A stretch of 64,000 nucleotides of DNA from Anaerolineales bacterium. Lineage in GTDB: Bacteria; Chloroflexota; Anaerolineae; 4572-78; J111. Position 1 is the stretch's first letter, and each line of letters begins with the position of its first letter. The stretch is from the NCBI GenBank assembly GCA_015075185.1, contig JABTUW010000002.1:1736001-1800000 (forward strand), read 5' to 3'. The notes beneath the pieces were generated by a model. That model had not been told where the DNA came from. It did not search any database and worked only from the letters and a program-made list of their open reading frames with translations. Positions 1 through 8,537 of this stretch are shown one piece after another. The translations under genes were made by a program, and so were the position numbers.

Positions 1-1875
1 GCCGCTATCACTAAATTCAATCCGTGCCACTGTTTGGGTTTGGCCTTCGGGAAAGGTGGCCTGGTCAAGCGTGGCAGAAACTTGGATGGTTCCACCTTCC
101 TCTTCCAGGGCATCAATCGCATTGAGTGTTAGGTTTAACATGACCTGCTTCAAATGGTCAGGGCTGATTGGCAGCAGAGGCAGGTCGTCGGCTAAAATCT
201 GTTGGACCTTAATTTTGTGATATTGCAGTTTTTTGTTGACTAATTGAAAGATGCTCCCCAGGATAGCCGGGAGATCGGCCTGCAGTACCTCGGTTTGGTC
301 AAGCCGGTAACCATTAATACCGGCCCCTCCTGATTGCTCGCGGCTGGTTGGGCGATAGAAATCACGCATCCGATGAACAATACTGGCAATGCGTTCAATC
401 TCCGTGCCGGCTACCTCCAAATACTTCTCAATTTTTTCCTGCCGGTGTTGGCCGGCCAATTCTATATCCAGCAGGCTCAAAACTCCCTGGATGGCCTGGA
501 GAGGGTTATTGATTTCATGCGCAATTGAAGCGACCAGCCGTCCCAGAGCGGCCATTCGCTCACTTTGAACCAACTGGGCCTGGGTTCCCCGGAGCATTTG
601 CATCTGGTGTTGCAGATTCCGGTAGAGCCGGGCGTTTTCCAGGGCTACGGCGGCCTGATCGGCCAGGAGTTGCAGCAGTTGCTGGTCGGCTGGGGTAAAG
701 TGATTTGGCTCATCACTCTCTACATCTAATACGCCAATGACCTGCTCCGCCACCCGCATCGGCACGCACAGTTCCGAACGGGATGCAGGCATATGGCCGA
801 TGGCGACGTAACGGGCCTCTTGAGTTGTGTCGGGTACATTAATTGCCTGGCCGCTCCGCACCACGGCTGCACCGATGCCGTGCGGGGTATCGTCACTCAA
901 CGAGAAGCGAGCGTCATTGGCCTGGGAACTGACCCCCAGATAATAGCGGTAAACCAGCTCGTTGGTAGCGGTATCAACCAAACCCAGGCCGGCAACGTTG
1001 AGGTGTAACACATTGGCTGCAGTTTCGACCACCCGCCTGAGAATAACATCCTCGCTGTGGAGCAGGGTTAACTCCTGACCCAGTTGATAAATAGCGGCCA
1101 ACCGTTCCTCCAACTGGCGGCGTTCCCTAATATTACGGAACGCCAGCACGGTCCCGGCCAAAGGTTCCCCGGCGCTACTAATGGGTGCGACGTTATAATC
1201 AATGGGAGTTATGGTCCCATCCCGGGCCAGGAGCAGGGTATGGGCAGCCTCAAGCGGGCCGGCAGCTCCGTTGAGCAGTTTAGAGATGGGGCATTTAAGG
1301 GGTGTTTGAGCCACTTCATCTACAATTTGAAAGATAGTCTGGGCTTTCTGTCCGAGGGCAGCGGCTTGGGACCAGCCGGTTAAAGCTTCGGCATGGGGAT
1401 TCATAAAGTTGATGCAGCCCTCGGGATCAGTGGTGATAACCCCCTCGCCGATACTTTGCAGCGTAGTAGCCAGCCAGCGTTCGTTGGCCTTCAATTTTTG
1501 TTCCAGTTTGTGCCGATATAACGCAATTTCAATCGTGATGCGCAGTTCCTGGTCGTCAAACGGTTTTAGCAAGTAGCCAAAGGGTTCGGTCACTTTGGCC
1601 CGCTGCAACGTCTGCTCGTCGGCCATAGCGGTAAGATAAACCACCGGAATATCCATCTGCGCCTGGATCTGCCGGGCGGCGCCAATGCCGTCCAGCTTGC
1701 CTTTCAAACGGATATCCATCAAGATCAAATCAGGCCGCAGTTCCGAAGCTCTGGCCACAGCGTCCTCGCCGTACGCAACGGTGGCGACGACATGATAACC
1801 CAGCATTTCTAAACTGTAGCTAATGTCGTTGGCGATGATTTTTTCATCTTCAACAACCATTATGGTGATCGTCAC
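1..1875 (-). CDS. Hybrid REC-PAS-GAF sensor histidine kinase (3' end outside window)
   Basis: Cytoplasmic two-component sensor. 625 codons are visible and the frame stays open to base 1. An N-terminal response-regulator receiver domain (about residues 3-120) has acidic residues E9/D10 and phospho-acceptor D54 in LILMDIR. A PAS segment (about 135-250) and a GAF segment (about 260-400) follow. The HisKA H-box SIAHEINNPLQ has its histidine near residue 453. The ATPase domain shows an N-box (NLTLNAIDAL), and the window ends in the DSG of the G1 box. No membrane segment is seen, so a cytosolic signal is likely. I chose the GTG start at 1875 because AGGAGG lies about 8 nt upstream; ATG at 1860 is an in-frame alternative. 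A promoter-like extended -10 lies at 1927. The missing end should hold the rest of the ATPase domain. Confidence 0.93.
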   Translation of the reverse strand, partial: MTITIMVVEDEKIIANDISYSLEMLGYHVVATVAYGEDAVARASELRPDLILMDIRLKGKLDGIGAARQIQAQMDIPVVYLTAMADEQTLQRAKVTEPFGYLLKPFDDQELRITIEIALYRHKLEQKLKANERWLATTLQSIGEGVITTDPEGCINFMNPHAEALTGWSQAAALGQKAQTIFQIVDEVAQTPLKCPISKLLNGAAGPLEAAHTLLLARDGTITPIDYNVAPISSAGEPLAGTVLAFRNIRERRQLEERLAAIYQLGQELTLLHSEDVILRRVVETAANVLHLNVAGLGLVDTATNELVYRYYLGVSSQANDARFSLSDDTPHGIGAAVVRSGQAINVPDTTQEARYVAIGHMPASRSELCVPMRVAEQVIGVLDVESDEPNHFTPADQQLLQLLADQAAVALENARLYRNLQHQMQMLRGTQAQLVQSERMAALGRLVASIAHEINNPLQAIQGVLSLLDIELAGQHRQEKIEKYLEVAGTEIERIASIVHRMRDFYRPTSREQSGGAGINGYRLDQTEVLQADLPAILGSIFQLVNKKLQYHKIKVQQILADDLPLLPISPDHLKQVMLNLTLNAIDALEEEGGTIQVSATLDQATFPEGQTQTVARIEFSDSG

Positions 1876-2254
1876 AGGTTTTGCCTCCTGATATGAAATT
1901 AGGGAGCGGCAAAGGTGATAATAAATATTGTACCATATTCTGGCTCCAGAGTAATGTTACCCTTCGGAGGATCAATGGTAAGATCAGCGAGTTATTGCTT
2001 TGAAAGCGGAGATAAAAAGTTTGTTCTGTTTGGGAAGATGGGCATAAGGTAAAAATGAGATAATAATGGGGGATATCACGATGGACAAAGGGTCCGAGAG
2101 TCTCATGGGGGCCGAGAGGATATTCACCCTGCCTGCCGGTAAGAGGGGTCGGGCCTGGGATCAGGGCTGGCGTGTTCGCCAGGACAGAGCCTGTCACGGA
2201 AAAGGTGAGCGCCAACAAAAGAAGGGAAAGAAAGACTGGGAACAACTTGCGCAT
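1850..2254 (-). pseudogene. Signal-peptide ORF, probably the remnant of a secreted protein
   Basis: This 134-codon frame begins with a convincing Sec signal peptide (MRKLFPVF, then a Leu-rich core ending near VLANTP). After about residue 55 the sequence is featureless. Its 3' third runs through the predicted promoter, the ribosome-binding site and the first codons of the histidine kinase in another frame, which a functional gene is unlikely to do. I read it as the preserved 5' end of a decayed exported protein. A short secreted peptide cannot be excluded. No family was recognised. Confidence 0.3.
1927..1935 (-). promoter_or_regulatory. Extended -10 promoter for the histidine kinase
   Basis: On the minus strand the sequence reads TGGTACAAT, an extended -10 (TGn plus TACAAT, hexamer at 1927-1932). 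Only a poor -35 is visible. The predicted transcript start near 1920 gives a leader of about 45 nt carrying the AGGAGG site. Assigned from consensus only. Confidence 0.45.
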
Positions 2255-2286
2255 CGCGAAACCTTTAACAGGTCAATGAGGTTGAT

Positions 2287-2520
2287 TTACCCGGCCAACT
2301 CAATTCGGTTGCCGTCCGGGTCCAGAGCCACGCTTTCATAGTAGCCATCGCCGATCCGGCGCGGACCATCCAGAACCAGACCGGATAACCGTCCGCCCGA
2401 AGCCGTGCCGTTAGAGCGTGTGTGGCCGCTTCTGAGCCGGCGGCGACGGCTAAATGAGTATAACCGGCGAACTGAACCAGGGGGTCATTCTGGGTAAGGG
2501 GAACATCGGGCCTGTAACAT
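2287..2520 (-). pseudogene. Glyoxalase/VOC-family remnant, frameshifted
   Basis: The minus strand holds the C-terminal half of a vicinal-oxygen-chelate (glyoxalase/bleomycin resistance) domain split over two frames. One frame gives VQFAGYTHLAVAAGSE, then LTARLRADGYPV. The other gives LDGPRRIGDGYYES, then LDPDGNRIEL and a stop at 2287. The frames join near 2370, where one base appears lost next to a GG run. The N-terminal half of the domain is not visible upstream, so the gene is both truncated and shifted. Family assignment rests on the GDGYYES and DPDGNRIEL motifs typical of VOC C-termini. Confidence 0.7.
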
Positions 2521-2550
2521 GGTCAAGGGAGGTCTTTTGAGGCGATAGAG

Positions 2551-2850
2551 TCAATCTTTTTTCTTTGATTGTTCAAATGAACTCAACGCTTCGGTTTCAT
2601 TCCAGGTTTCGTCGAGTTCCTTAGCGATGGTTGTCGCCACTTCGGCAGCAGTACCTTCACGTTCCTGTTCTTTACCCCACTTAAACATTGAAGTATAAGC
2701 AGCGGCGCTGGTTTGACCCGCGCGCGAGGCGGCATTTTCTACAGCCTGTTGAAATCGGGCCGGTAAATTTTCCCTGACCGTACCATTGACATCGGTCGCT
2801 TTAACCCCCAGTGGAATGTGTTCCCAATATAAGATTTGATATCTTGCCAT
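2551..2850 (-). CDS. Small Virulence_fact-type (PF13769-like) conserved protein
   Basis: A 99-residue soluble protein with no signal peptide. The opening MARYQILYWEHIPLGVKA, the central GQTSAAAY...WGKEQEREG and AAEVATTIAKEL resemble the short family named Virulence factor (PF13769). Members are small stand-alone proteins whose biochemical role is unknown, and the name does not imply virulence. The start is supported by an AAAGG-like site about 10 nt upstream of ATG 2850. It is a single gene, with a 426-nt gap separating it from the MoxR operon. Family recognition is from memory of the motif pattern. Confidence 0.65.
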   Translation of the reverse strand: MARYQILYWEHIPLGVKATDVNGTVRENLPARFQQAVENAASRAGQTSAAAYTSMFKWGKEQEREGTAAEVATTIAKELDETWNETEALSSFEQSKKKD

Positions 2851-3040
2851 CGCTTTTTCTACCTTTTACTGATGCCGCTGAATTTGATAAACTTGAGCGG
2901 GTGTAAGGGGCGGCATCGAGATGAAAAATTTTTGAATAAACTCTCTATTTACCTGTTTTAGTTTACACGTTCCGGGCTAAATTTGCAACTTCTTTAGAAG
3001 TAAGGCTCTCTCTTAATTTTTAGCCATAAGAATTGAGCAT

Positions 3041-3074
3041 TGGGTTCCCATGCTTCGCGTCAGGTTGGAACCCA
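3041..3074. repeat. Hairpin repeat with TGGGTTCC arms
   Basis: The perfect 8-nt arms TGGGTTCC (3041-3048) and GGAACCCA (3067-3074) flank an 18-nt loop. This lies in the 426-nt gene-free stretch 2851-3276, which otherwise holds only the MoxR-operon promoter. The GTTCCCA core recurs in the hairpins at 13639 and 40117. Confidence 0.6.
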
Positions 3075-3151
3075 GATTGCGGCTTTTACTGTCCATATCG
3101 GATGGCCCGCCATGACAAGATTAGAGTTCGATTAGAAATGGAGACAAGCTC

Positions 3152-3180
3152 TTGAAAAAATCCTCTTCTTTGATTAAAAT
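3152..3180 (+). promoter_or_regulatory. Sigma-70-type promoter of the MoxR/Bat operon
   Basis: TTGAAA (3152-3157) is separated by 17 nt from TAAAAT (3175-3180). Transcription should start near 3187 and give a leader of about 90 nt before moxR. Predicted from consensus and spacing. Confidence 0.6.
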
Positions 3181-3276
3181 ATCAGCGTTGTCAAAAGATT
3201 GGTTGCGCGTCTGGCCAACTGATCTTTTTTTTGACCCGTTCTTAAATTCATCTGCCGGAGGCTCCTAACTAACTTT

Positions 3277-4269
3277 ATGGAAATGAAAACCATCCGCGAG
3301 CTTAATGAAGCTGTGGCTCAGGAAGCTCTTTTTTTGCAGGATTTGCTGGCTGAAGTCAACAAGGTGATGGTGGGGCAGGAAAAATTGATCGAGCGGCTGT
3401 TGATTGCCCTCCTGGCCGACGGCCACATTTTGCTGGAAGGCGTGCCGGGTCTGGCTAAGACTTTGGCTATTAAAACCCTGGCTCAAACGGTCCAGGCCCA
3501 GTTCCAGCGCATCCAATTTACTCCCGATTTGCTGCCCGCCGACCTGATTGGTACGGAAATTTACAACCCCCGCACCAATGAGTTTACCTCCCATCGCGGT
3601 CCTATTTTTGCCAATTTTATCCTGGCCGATGAAATTAACCGTGCTCCGGCCAAAGTTCAGAGCGCCTTGCTCGAAGCCATGCAGGAGCGGCAGGTGACAA
3701 TTGGCGCTGAAACGTTCAAGCTGGAAGAGCCGTTTTTGGTATTGGCCACTCAGAATCCTATCGAGCAGGAGGGAACTTATCCATTGCCCGAAGCGCAGGT
3801 GGACCGTTTCATGCTCAAAGTAGTGGTAGATTATCCGACGCGAGCCGAAGAACGGCTGATTATGGATCGTATGACCGGAGTGCGCCTGCCTGAAGTCAAG
3901 CCGGTCACCCAACCCGCTGACCTGCTGCACGCGCGCGAGGTGGTGCGGCAAATCTATGTGGATGAAAAAATCAAGGAGTACGTTCTTGATCTCGTTTTTG
4001 CGACGCGCCAGCCTAGCCAGAATGGCCTGTCCGGCCTGCAGCCTCTCATTGCTTTTGGTGCATCGCCGCGAGCTACGATTTACTTGATTATGGCGGCGCG
4101 GGCGCATGCCTTTTTGAAAGGGCGCGGCTTTGTCACGCCGGAAGATATTAAACAAATTGCGCCTGATATCTTGCGCCATCGGGTGGTCATTAGCTACGAA
4201 GCCGAGGCCGAAGAAATTACCAGCGCCGAAATTGTCCAACGTATTCTGGATCAGATAGAAGTACCGTAA
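3277..4269 (+). CDS. moxR: MoxR-family AAA+ ATPase
   Basis: Cytosolic AAA+ chaperone-like ATPase of 330 residues, the usual MoxR length. Walker A is GVPGLAKT (residues 55-62). Walker B/DExx is ILADEINRAPAKVQ (about 115-128). Sensor 1 is LATQNPIEQEGTYPLPEAQ, and the C-terminal lid is present. MoxR proteins typically act on the VWA-domain proteins encoded beside them, and here they head an operon with DUF58, BatD-like and VWA genes, which fits. Upstream GGAGG lies about 14 nt from ATG 3277; ATG 3283 is a close alternative. A promoter lies at 3152. No anomalies were seen. Confidence 0.95.
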   Translation: MEMKTIRELNEAVAQEALFLQDLLAEVNKVMVGQEKLIERLLIALLADGHILLEGVPGLAKTLAIKTLAQTVQAQFQRIQFTPDLLPADLIGTEIYNPRTNEFTSHRGPIFANFILADEINRAPAKVQSALLEAMQERQVTIGAETFKLEEPFLVLATQNPIEQEGTYPLPEAQVDRFMLKVVVDYPTRAEERLIMDRMTGVRLPEVKPVTQPADLLHAREVVRQIYVDEKIKEYVLDLVFATRQPSQNGLSGLQPLIAFGASPRATIYLIMAARAHAFLKGRGFVTPEDIKQIAPDILRHRVVISYEAEAEEITSAEIVQRILDQIEVP

Positions 4270-4337
4270 AAAATTGTGAAATGCGGATTGTGAATAATTA
4301 ACAATTCACAATTGGCAATTGACAATTCACAGTTAAC
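4270..4337. repeat. Short CAATTCACA-type repeat cluster
   Basis: The spacer between moxR and the DUF58 gene holds overlapping direct and inverted copies of AATTGTGAA / CAATTCACA. The same words recur around 31955-32005 and 32135-32160. The repeat reaches the start of the DUF58 gene, and a TTG start at 4312 would read through it. Confidence 0.55.
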
Positions 4338-4338
4338 C

Positions 4339-5226
4339 ATGCTCTCACCTGAACTTATTAGAAAAATTCGCCGGATTGAAATTCGCACCCGCCACCTGGT
4401 AAACGACAGTTTTGCCGGGGAGTATCATGCCATCTTCAAAGGGCGGGGGATGGAATTTGATGAAGTGCGTCCCTACCAGCCGGGCGACGAAGTCCGCACC
4501 ATTGATTGGAACGTTACGGCCCGCACCGGGGAGCCGTTTGTCAAGCGCTTTGTCGAAGAGCGGGAGTTGACGGTGATGCTGCTGGTGGATGCCAGTGCCT
4601 CCGGCAAATTTGCTACGGTCAATCGCTTTAAGCGCGAAATTGCCGCCGAACTGGCCGCAGTCCTGGCTTTTTCGGCCATTAGCAATAATGACAAGGTCGG
4701 TGTCCTCATTTTTACCGACCGAATCGAGTTGTTTATCCCACCACGCAAGGGCCGCCGTCACGTGCTGCGGCTCATTCGTGATCTGCTGGCCTTTGAGCCA
4801 ATCGGCTACCAAACCAATTTGAAACTGGGCTTGGATACCATTAACCACCTGCTCAAGCGCCGCAGCATTGTCTTCCTCATCTCTGATTTTCTGACCCCAC
4901 CGGACAGTTATCGTTCGGCCTTGCAGTTTAGCAATCGCCGCCACGATGTAATTGCCGTAACCCTGAGCGACCCGCGCGAACAGGAACTGCCCAATGTGGG
5001 GCTGCTGGCATTGGAAGATGCCGAAACCGGCCAGGTACGGTGGGTGGATACTGGCAGCCGCCAGCGGCGGCAAGCCTTTGCCGAGCGGGTCAACGAGTTG
5101 AAACTGGCCCGTGACCGGGTCTTTCGCAAGTCTAAAGTGGATCGTATTGACATTTCCACCGATGCCGAGTATGTTACTCCCTTGACAACTTTTTTCGAAC
5201 GGCGTGCCCGGCGGATGCGGCGGTGA
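4339..5226 (+). CDS. DUF58 domain-containing protein (VWA-like)
   Basis: A 295-residue soluble protein. The DUF58 signature appears as GRGMEFDEVRPYQPGDEVR (about residues 40-58), DWNVTARTGEPFVKRF, and a degenerate VWA fold with LLVDASASGKFA. DUF58 proteins occur almost always beside MoxR and are thought to be part of the same chaperone/complex-assembly system. I chose ATG 4339, because the longer frame from TTG 4312 begins inside the CAATTCACA repeat. Spacing to moxR is 69 nt and the genes are co-directional. It probably acts at the inner face of the membrane with the VWA proteins downstream. Confidence 0.9.
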   Translation: MLSPELIRKIRRIEIRTRHLVNDSFAGEYHAIFKGRGMEFDEVRPYQPGDEVRTIDWNVTARTGEPFVKRFVEERELTVMLLVDASASGKFATVNRFKREIAAELAAVLAFSAISNNDKVGVLIFTDRIELFIPPRKGRRHVLRLIRDLLAFEPIGYQTNLKLGLDTINHLLKRRSIVFLISDFLTPPDSYRSALQFSNRRHDVIAVTLSDPREQELPNVGLLALEDAETGQVRWVDTGSRQRRQAFAERVNELKLARDRVFRKSKVDRIDISTDAEYVTPLTTFFERRARRMRR

Positions 5227-5307
5227 GCAGAGCGACTGCCGACCGCTGACCACCGCTAAGTTACACCAGAATTTTTGCGGGGTAGGCATCCTCGTTTGAC
5301 TTCGATT

Positions 5308-6384
5308 ATGAATTTTGTAAAAACGCAGTTTTCAAATTTAACCCGTTACTCCCGGCTTACTTTTCACGCTTTAGGGCGAAGCCTCCCCTGGGGACGCTTT
5401 ACGCTTTACGCCTTACTCTTCTGCCTTGTCTCTCCTGCCGCTGCCCAAACACCCGCCGATGCTAATGCTGAGTTTTTCCTCAAAGCCCCCCAAGACCAAC
5501 CTCTGACCGTTGGCGACCGGGTAACTTTGCGGTTGGAAGTAACTCATCCGGCAGACTCGCAGGTGACCCTGCCGGATGTGCCGGAGCAGTGGGGCCCCTT
5601 CGAGGTGGTTGAACAGACCCCGCCCGAATCCGTCGAGAACGACAACGGCACAACTACCTCCGGTAAGGATATTGTCGTCACCCTCTTTGAGCCGGGAGAG
5701 TACCAAACGCCGCCTCTTGTCGTGACCCACAGCATGGCGGATGGCTCGCAAGAGGAGTTGGGGACGCCAGTTGTCCAGCTTGCCATTACCAGCATATTAA
5801 CTGATGATACCGAACTGCGCGACCTGAAGCCCCAAGCTGAGCTGCCGCTGCCCCCTATCTGGCCTTGGGTTGTTGCGACTATCCTGTTGAGCATCTTTGT
5901 TTTGGGCCTGCTCGCAGGTGTAGCTTTATGGTTGTACGACCGGCGGCGTAGACGCGTCGACCTCGAATTAGCGCCTGTACCTTTTGTGGACCCCCGCCCA
6001 CCTGAGATCATTGCCTTGACCGAGTTAGATCGGATCGAAGGCTTGAATCTGCCGGCTCGGAACGAAATCAAAGAGCACTACTCCCTGGTTGACATCTGTT
6101 TGCGCCGTTACATCGAAGGGCGTTATCAAATCCCGGCCCTGGAGCAAACCAGCGCCGAGTTGCGCACCGCCTTCCGCAAGTCGGGCACTCTGGCCGAAGA
6201 CGCCGCCGGGTTTATGGACATCTTCTCAGAAAGTGATCTGGTCAAATTTGCCCGTTATGTGCCTCACGCTGATAATGTAAATAACCTGGTCAATCGAGCG
6301 CGACACATCGTCCATGTCACAACACCTCAAGTTGTTGCAGCGCCGGAAGAGCCGGCGGCGCTTGAAGCGGAAGTGATGCCATGA
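5308..6384 (+). CDS. BatD/DUF4381-like membrane protein
   Basis: A 358-residue exported and anchored protein. It has an N-terminal signal segment (LYALLFCLVSPAAAQ), a beta-rich extracytoplasmic domain (about residues 45-180, FFLKAPQDQPLTVGDRVTL), one membrane helix (about 185-210) and a cytoplasmic tail (LDRIEGLNLPARNEIKEHYSLVD), as in the short BatD-like/DUF4381 proteins of Bat operons. A TTG at 5275 would add 11 residues; ATG 5308 is preferred. The stop overlaps the next start (ATGA). The segment before the hydrophobic core is encoded by a repeat (5353-5412), so the signal peptide is partly repeat-derived. The role is inferred from operon position. Confidence 0.8.
   Translation: MNFVKTQFSNLTRYSRLTFHALGRSLPWGRFTLYALLFCLVSPAAAQTPADANAEFFLKAPQDQPLTVGDRVTLRLEVTHPADSQVTLPDVPEQWGPFEVVEQTPPESVENDNGTTTSGKDIVVTLFEPGEYQTPPLVVTHSMADGSQEELGTPVVQLAITSILTDDTELRDLKPQAELPLPPIWPWVVATILLSIFVLGLLAGVALWLYDRRRRRVDLELAPVPFVDPRPPEIIALTELDRIEGLNLPARNEIKEHYSLVDICLRRYIEGRYQIPALEQTSAELRTAFRKSGTLAEDAAGFMDIFSESDLVKFARYVPHADNVNNLVNRARHIVHVTTPQVVAAPEEPAALEAEVMP
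5353..5412. repeat. Repeat embedded in the signal-peptide region of the BatD-like gene
   Basis: The run CGGCTTAC, TTTTCACGCTTTA, a hairpin (AAGCCTCCCC / GGGGACGCTT) and CTTTACGCTTTACGCC resembles the TTACGCTTTACGC-type intergenic repeat also seen at 36630. Here it is read in frame as FHALGRSLPWGRFTLYAL. Confidence 0.6.
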
Positions 6385-7376
6385 CCACACTCCATTTTGC
6401 CTCACCCTGGCTGCTGTTGTTGCTAGCCGCGCCTCTTTTACTGGCTCTGCTGCCCCTGGTGGCCCGCAGCCGCCAGCAGCCTGCCACGCTCCAATACTCC
6501 GACATCCGCTTGACTGCCCAGTTGGGGCCGTCACTGCGGCAGCGCGGCCGCTTTATTTTGCCCGTGCTGCGCTTTTTGGGGCTGGCCTTGCTGATTATTG
6601 CTCTGGCTCGACCCCAGGCTGGGAGCGCACGTGAGATTATCACCGGCGAAGGGATTGACATTGCCATTGTCTTAGATATTTCTGGGAGCATGGCTGCTCT
6701 GGATTTTGAGCCGAACCGTCTGGGCGCGGCCAAACGAGTCATTAGCGACTTTATCCAGCAGCGCAAATATGACCGCATTGGCCTGGTCATTTTTGCCAGC
6801 GAGGCTTTCAGCCAGGTGCCGCCAACCCTGGATTACAAGGTGTTGGAACGTGTTCTCGAAGATACCCAGGTTTCGTGGGATATTGGTCTGGACAGCGGCA
6901 CCGCTATTGGTTTGGGCCTGGCCAACGGAGCTAACATGCTGCGCGACTCCCAGGCTGACAACCGGGTCATTGTTCTCCTGACCGATGGAGCCAATAACTC
7001 CGGTCAGGTAGACCCGCTGACGGCTGCCCAAATTGCCCAGGCGCTCGATATTAAAGTCTACACCATCGGCGCGGCCCGGCCCGGCCCGGCAGCCCTGCCT
7101 TTCCCGGATGGCCGGGTTGAGTACCGTGATTCGGAAATTGACGAGGAAACCCTGCGCAAAATTGCCGATATCACCGGCGGCCTTTACTTTAGGGCCGAAG
7201 ATGGCGAAGGATTGCAGCAGATTTATAATACTATTAACAAGTTGGAGCGCTCCCAGGTTGAGGTGAGAACTTTCACCCGCTATCGAGAGCTGGCTGTCTG
7301 GTTTATTTTGCCGGCTGCCTTGCTTTTGACTCTGGAGATTTTGCTCCGCCGGACTTTATTTAGAACAATACCTTAG
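6381..7376 (+). CDS. batA: BatA-type VWA-domain membrane protein
   Basis: A 331-residue protein with two N-terminal hydrophobic segments (about residues 8-26 and 55-73), a von Willebrand factor A domain and a C-terminal membrane helix (about 302-322), the usual BatA layout. The MIDAS motif is intact (DISGSM at about residues 97-102) and a second metal-site region reads LLTDGANNSG. It is translationally coupled to the previous gene by an ATGA overlap. In Bacteroides and Leptospira the Bat proteins have been linked to oxygen and oxidative-stress tolerance. That role here is inferred from family and operon. Confidence 0.92.
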   Translation: MTTLHFASPWLLLLLAAPLLLALLPLVARSRQQPATLQYSDIRLTAQLGPSLRQRGRFILPVLRFLGLALLIIALARPQAGSAREIITGEGIDIAIVLDISGSMAALDFEPNRLGAAKRVISDFIQQRKYDRIGLVIFASEAFSQVPPTLDYKVLERVLEDTQVSWDIGLDSGTAIGLGLANGANMLRDSQADNRVIVLLTDGANNSGQVDPLTAAQIAQALDIKVYTIGAARPGPAALPFPDGRVEYRDSEIDEETLRKIADITGGLYFRAEDGEGLQQIYNTINKLERSQVEVRTFTRYRELAVWFILPAALLLTLEILLRRTLFRTIP

Positions 7377-7379
7377 GAA

Positions 7380-7440
7380 GGATGAAGGCGGAAGGCTGAA
7401 ATACTTTTTTCATCCTTCATCCCTCATCCCTTCGCCTTTT
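7380..7440. repeat. GGATGAAGG-type inverted repeat
   Basis: GGATGAAGG (7380-7388) pairs with CCTTCATCC (7414-7422) in the spacer between the two VWA genes, followed by further CATCC units. The same element occurs, much longer, inside the coding sequence at 35271-35392. Confidence 0.55.
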
Positions 7441-7445
7441 AACCA

Positions 7446-8504
7446 ATGGATTTTGCCGAACCGATCTATTTAACCTGTTTTGTGCCCTTGCTACTGCTGG
7501 CGCTGTTATTATTTTTCCTGAGCAAGCGCAAACAGGCGGCCATAAACCGCCTGGGGATGCCCCAGTTGATTGCCCGGTTGAGCGCTACGGTCAACTGGTC
7601 GGGCCGCCGCTGGCAAATCGTGCTGTGGTTTTTGGCCCTGGCTTTGGTAATTGTGGCCCTGGCTCGACCTCGTTGGGGCGCGCAGGTTGAGGTTGTCGAG
7701 CAGCAGGGTGTCGAGATTATGGTGGCTCTGGATGTGTCGCAGAGCATGCTGGTCGAAGATATTAAGCCCAACCGGCTGGCTCGGGCCAAACTGGAGATCT
7801 CGGAATTGATGGACCGACTGGAAGGGAATGCGTTGGGTCTGGTTGTTTTTGCCGGCGCAGCCTATATTCAGTTTCCATTAACCTCTGATTTTTCCACCGC
7901 TCGTTTCTTTTTAGAAGCAGCCCATCCCGGCATGATTTCACGGACCAGCACCAATCTGGCCGCGGCCATTCAGGTGGCTGCGACCGGCTTCAACGAGGAG
8001 CGAGCCAGCCAAAAGGTGATAATTCTGCTGACCGACGGCGAAGCCAATGAGTTTACCGATGAAGTGCCAGCGATGGCTCAAAAAGCAGCCGAGGAGGGGA
8101 TTATTATTTATGCAATCGGCTTTGGCTCACCCGACGGCGAGCCGATTCCTGAATATGACGAGTTGGGCAATTTGACCGGTTACAAGAAAGACCGACTGGG
8201 TGAGACAGTTCTGAGCCGCCTGGACGAAACGGCTTTGCAGCAGATTACTTTGACGACCAACGGCCGCTACTTTAGAGCGGCGGCGGATGGGCGCGAAGTT
8301 GGTTTTTTGGCTGATGCCATTAACGAGCTGCAAAAGGGTGAGTTGGAAAGCCGGTTTGAAACGCGAGGCATCGAGCGGTTTCAATGGTTTTTGGGTCTGG
8401 CCGTTTTAGCCCTGATTATCAGCGAGTTGATCCCCGATCGGATCCGGCAAAAGTCGTCCCAGCCAGAAACAGTGCCGGGTAAAGCGTTAAATGTTAAAAC
8501 GTAG
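7446..8504 (+). CDS. batB: BatB-type VWA-domain membrane protein
   Basis: A 352-residue paralogue of the preceding protein. It has two N-terminal hydrophobic segments (CFVPLLLLALLLFFL and IVLWFLALALVIVALA), a VWA domain with MIDAS DVSQSM (about residues 96-101; Gln replaces the common Gly but the metal-coordinating D-x-S-x-S is kept), ILLTDGEANEF, and a C-terminal helix (WFLGLAVLALIISELI). It probably forms a membrane complex with BatA and the TPR and BatD proteins encoded next. The start ATG 7446 follows a repeat-bearing 69-nt spacer with no obvious ribosome-binding site. Confidence 0.92.
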   Translation: MDFAEPIYLTCFVPLLLLALLLFFLSKRKQAAINRLGMPQLIARLSATVNWSGRRWQIVLWFLALALVIVALARPRWGAQVEVVEQQGVEIMVALDVSQSMLVEDIKPNRLARAKLEISELMDRLEGNALGLVVFAGAAYIQFPLTSDFSTARFFLEAAHPGMISRTSTNLAAAIQVAATGFNEERASQKVIILLTDGEANEFTDEVPAMAQKAAEEGIIIYAIGFGSPDGEPIPEYDELGNLTGYKKDRLGETVLSRLDETALQQITLTTNGRYFRAAADGREVGFLADAINELQKGELESRFETRGIERFQWFLGLAVLALIISELIPDRIRQKSSQPETVPGKALNVKT

Positions 8505-8537
8505 CCAAGAGCCGTTGAAGCGTTGAGGAGTAGGCTG

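Noticed and set aside
3265..4239. A 324-codon open frame antisense to moxR
   Set aside because: It mirrors a well-supported AAA+ gene. Its translation has no domain and is Gln/His-rich, as expected from reverse-complement reading.
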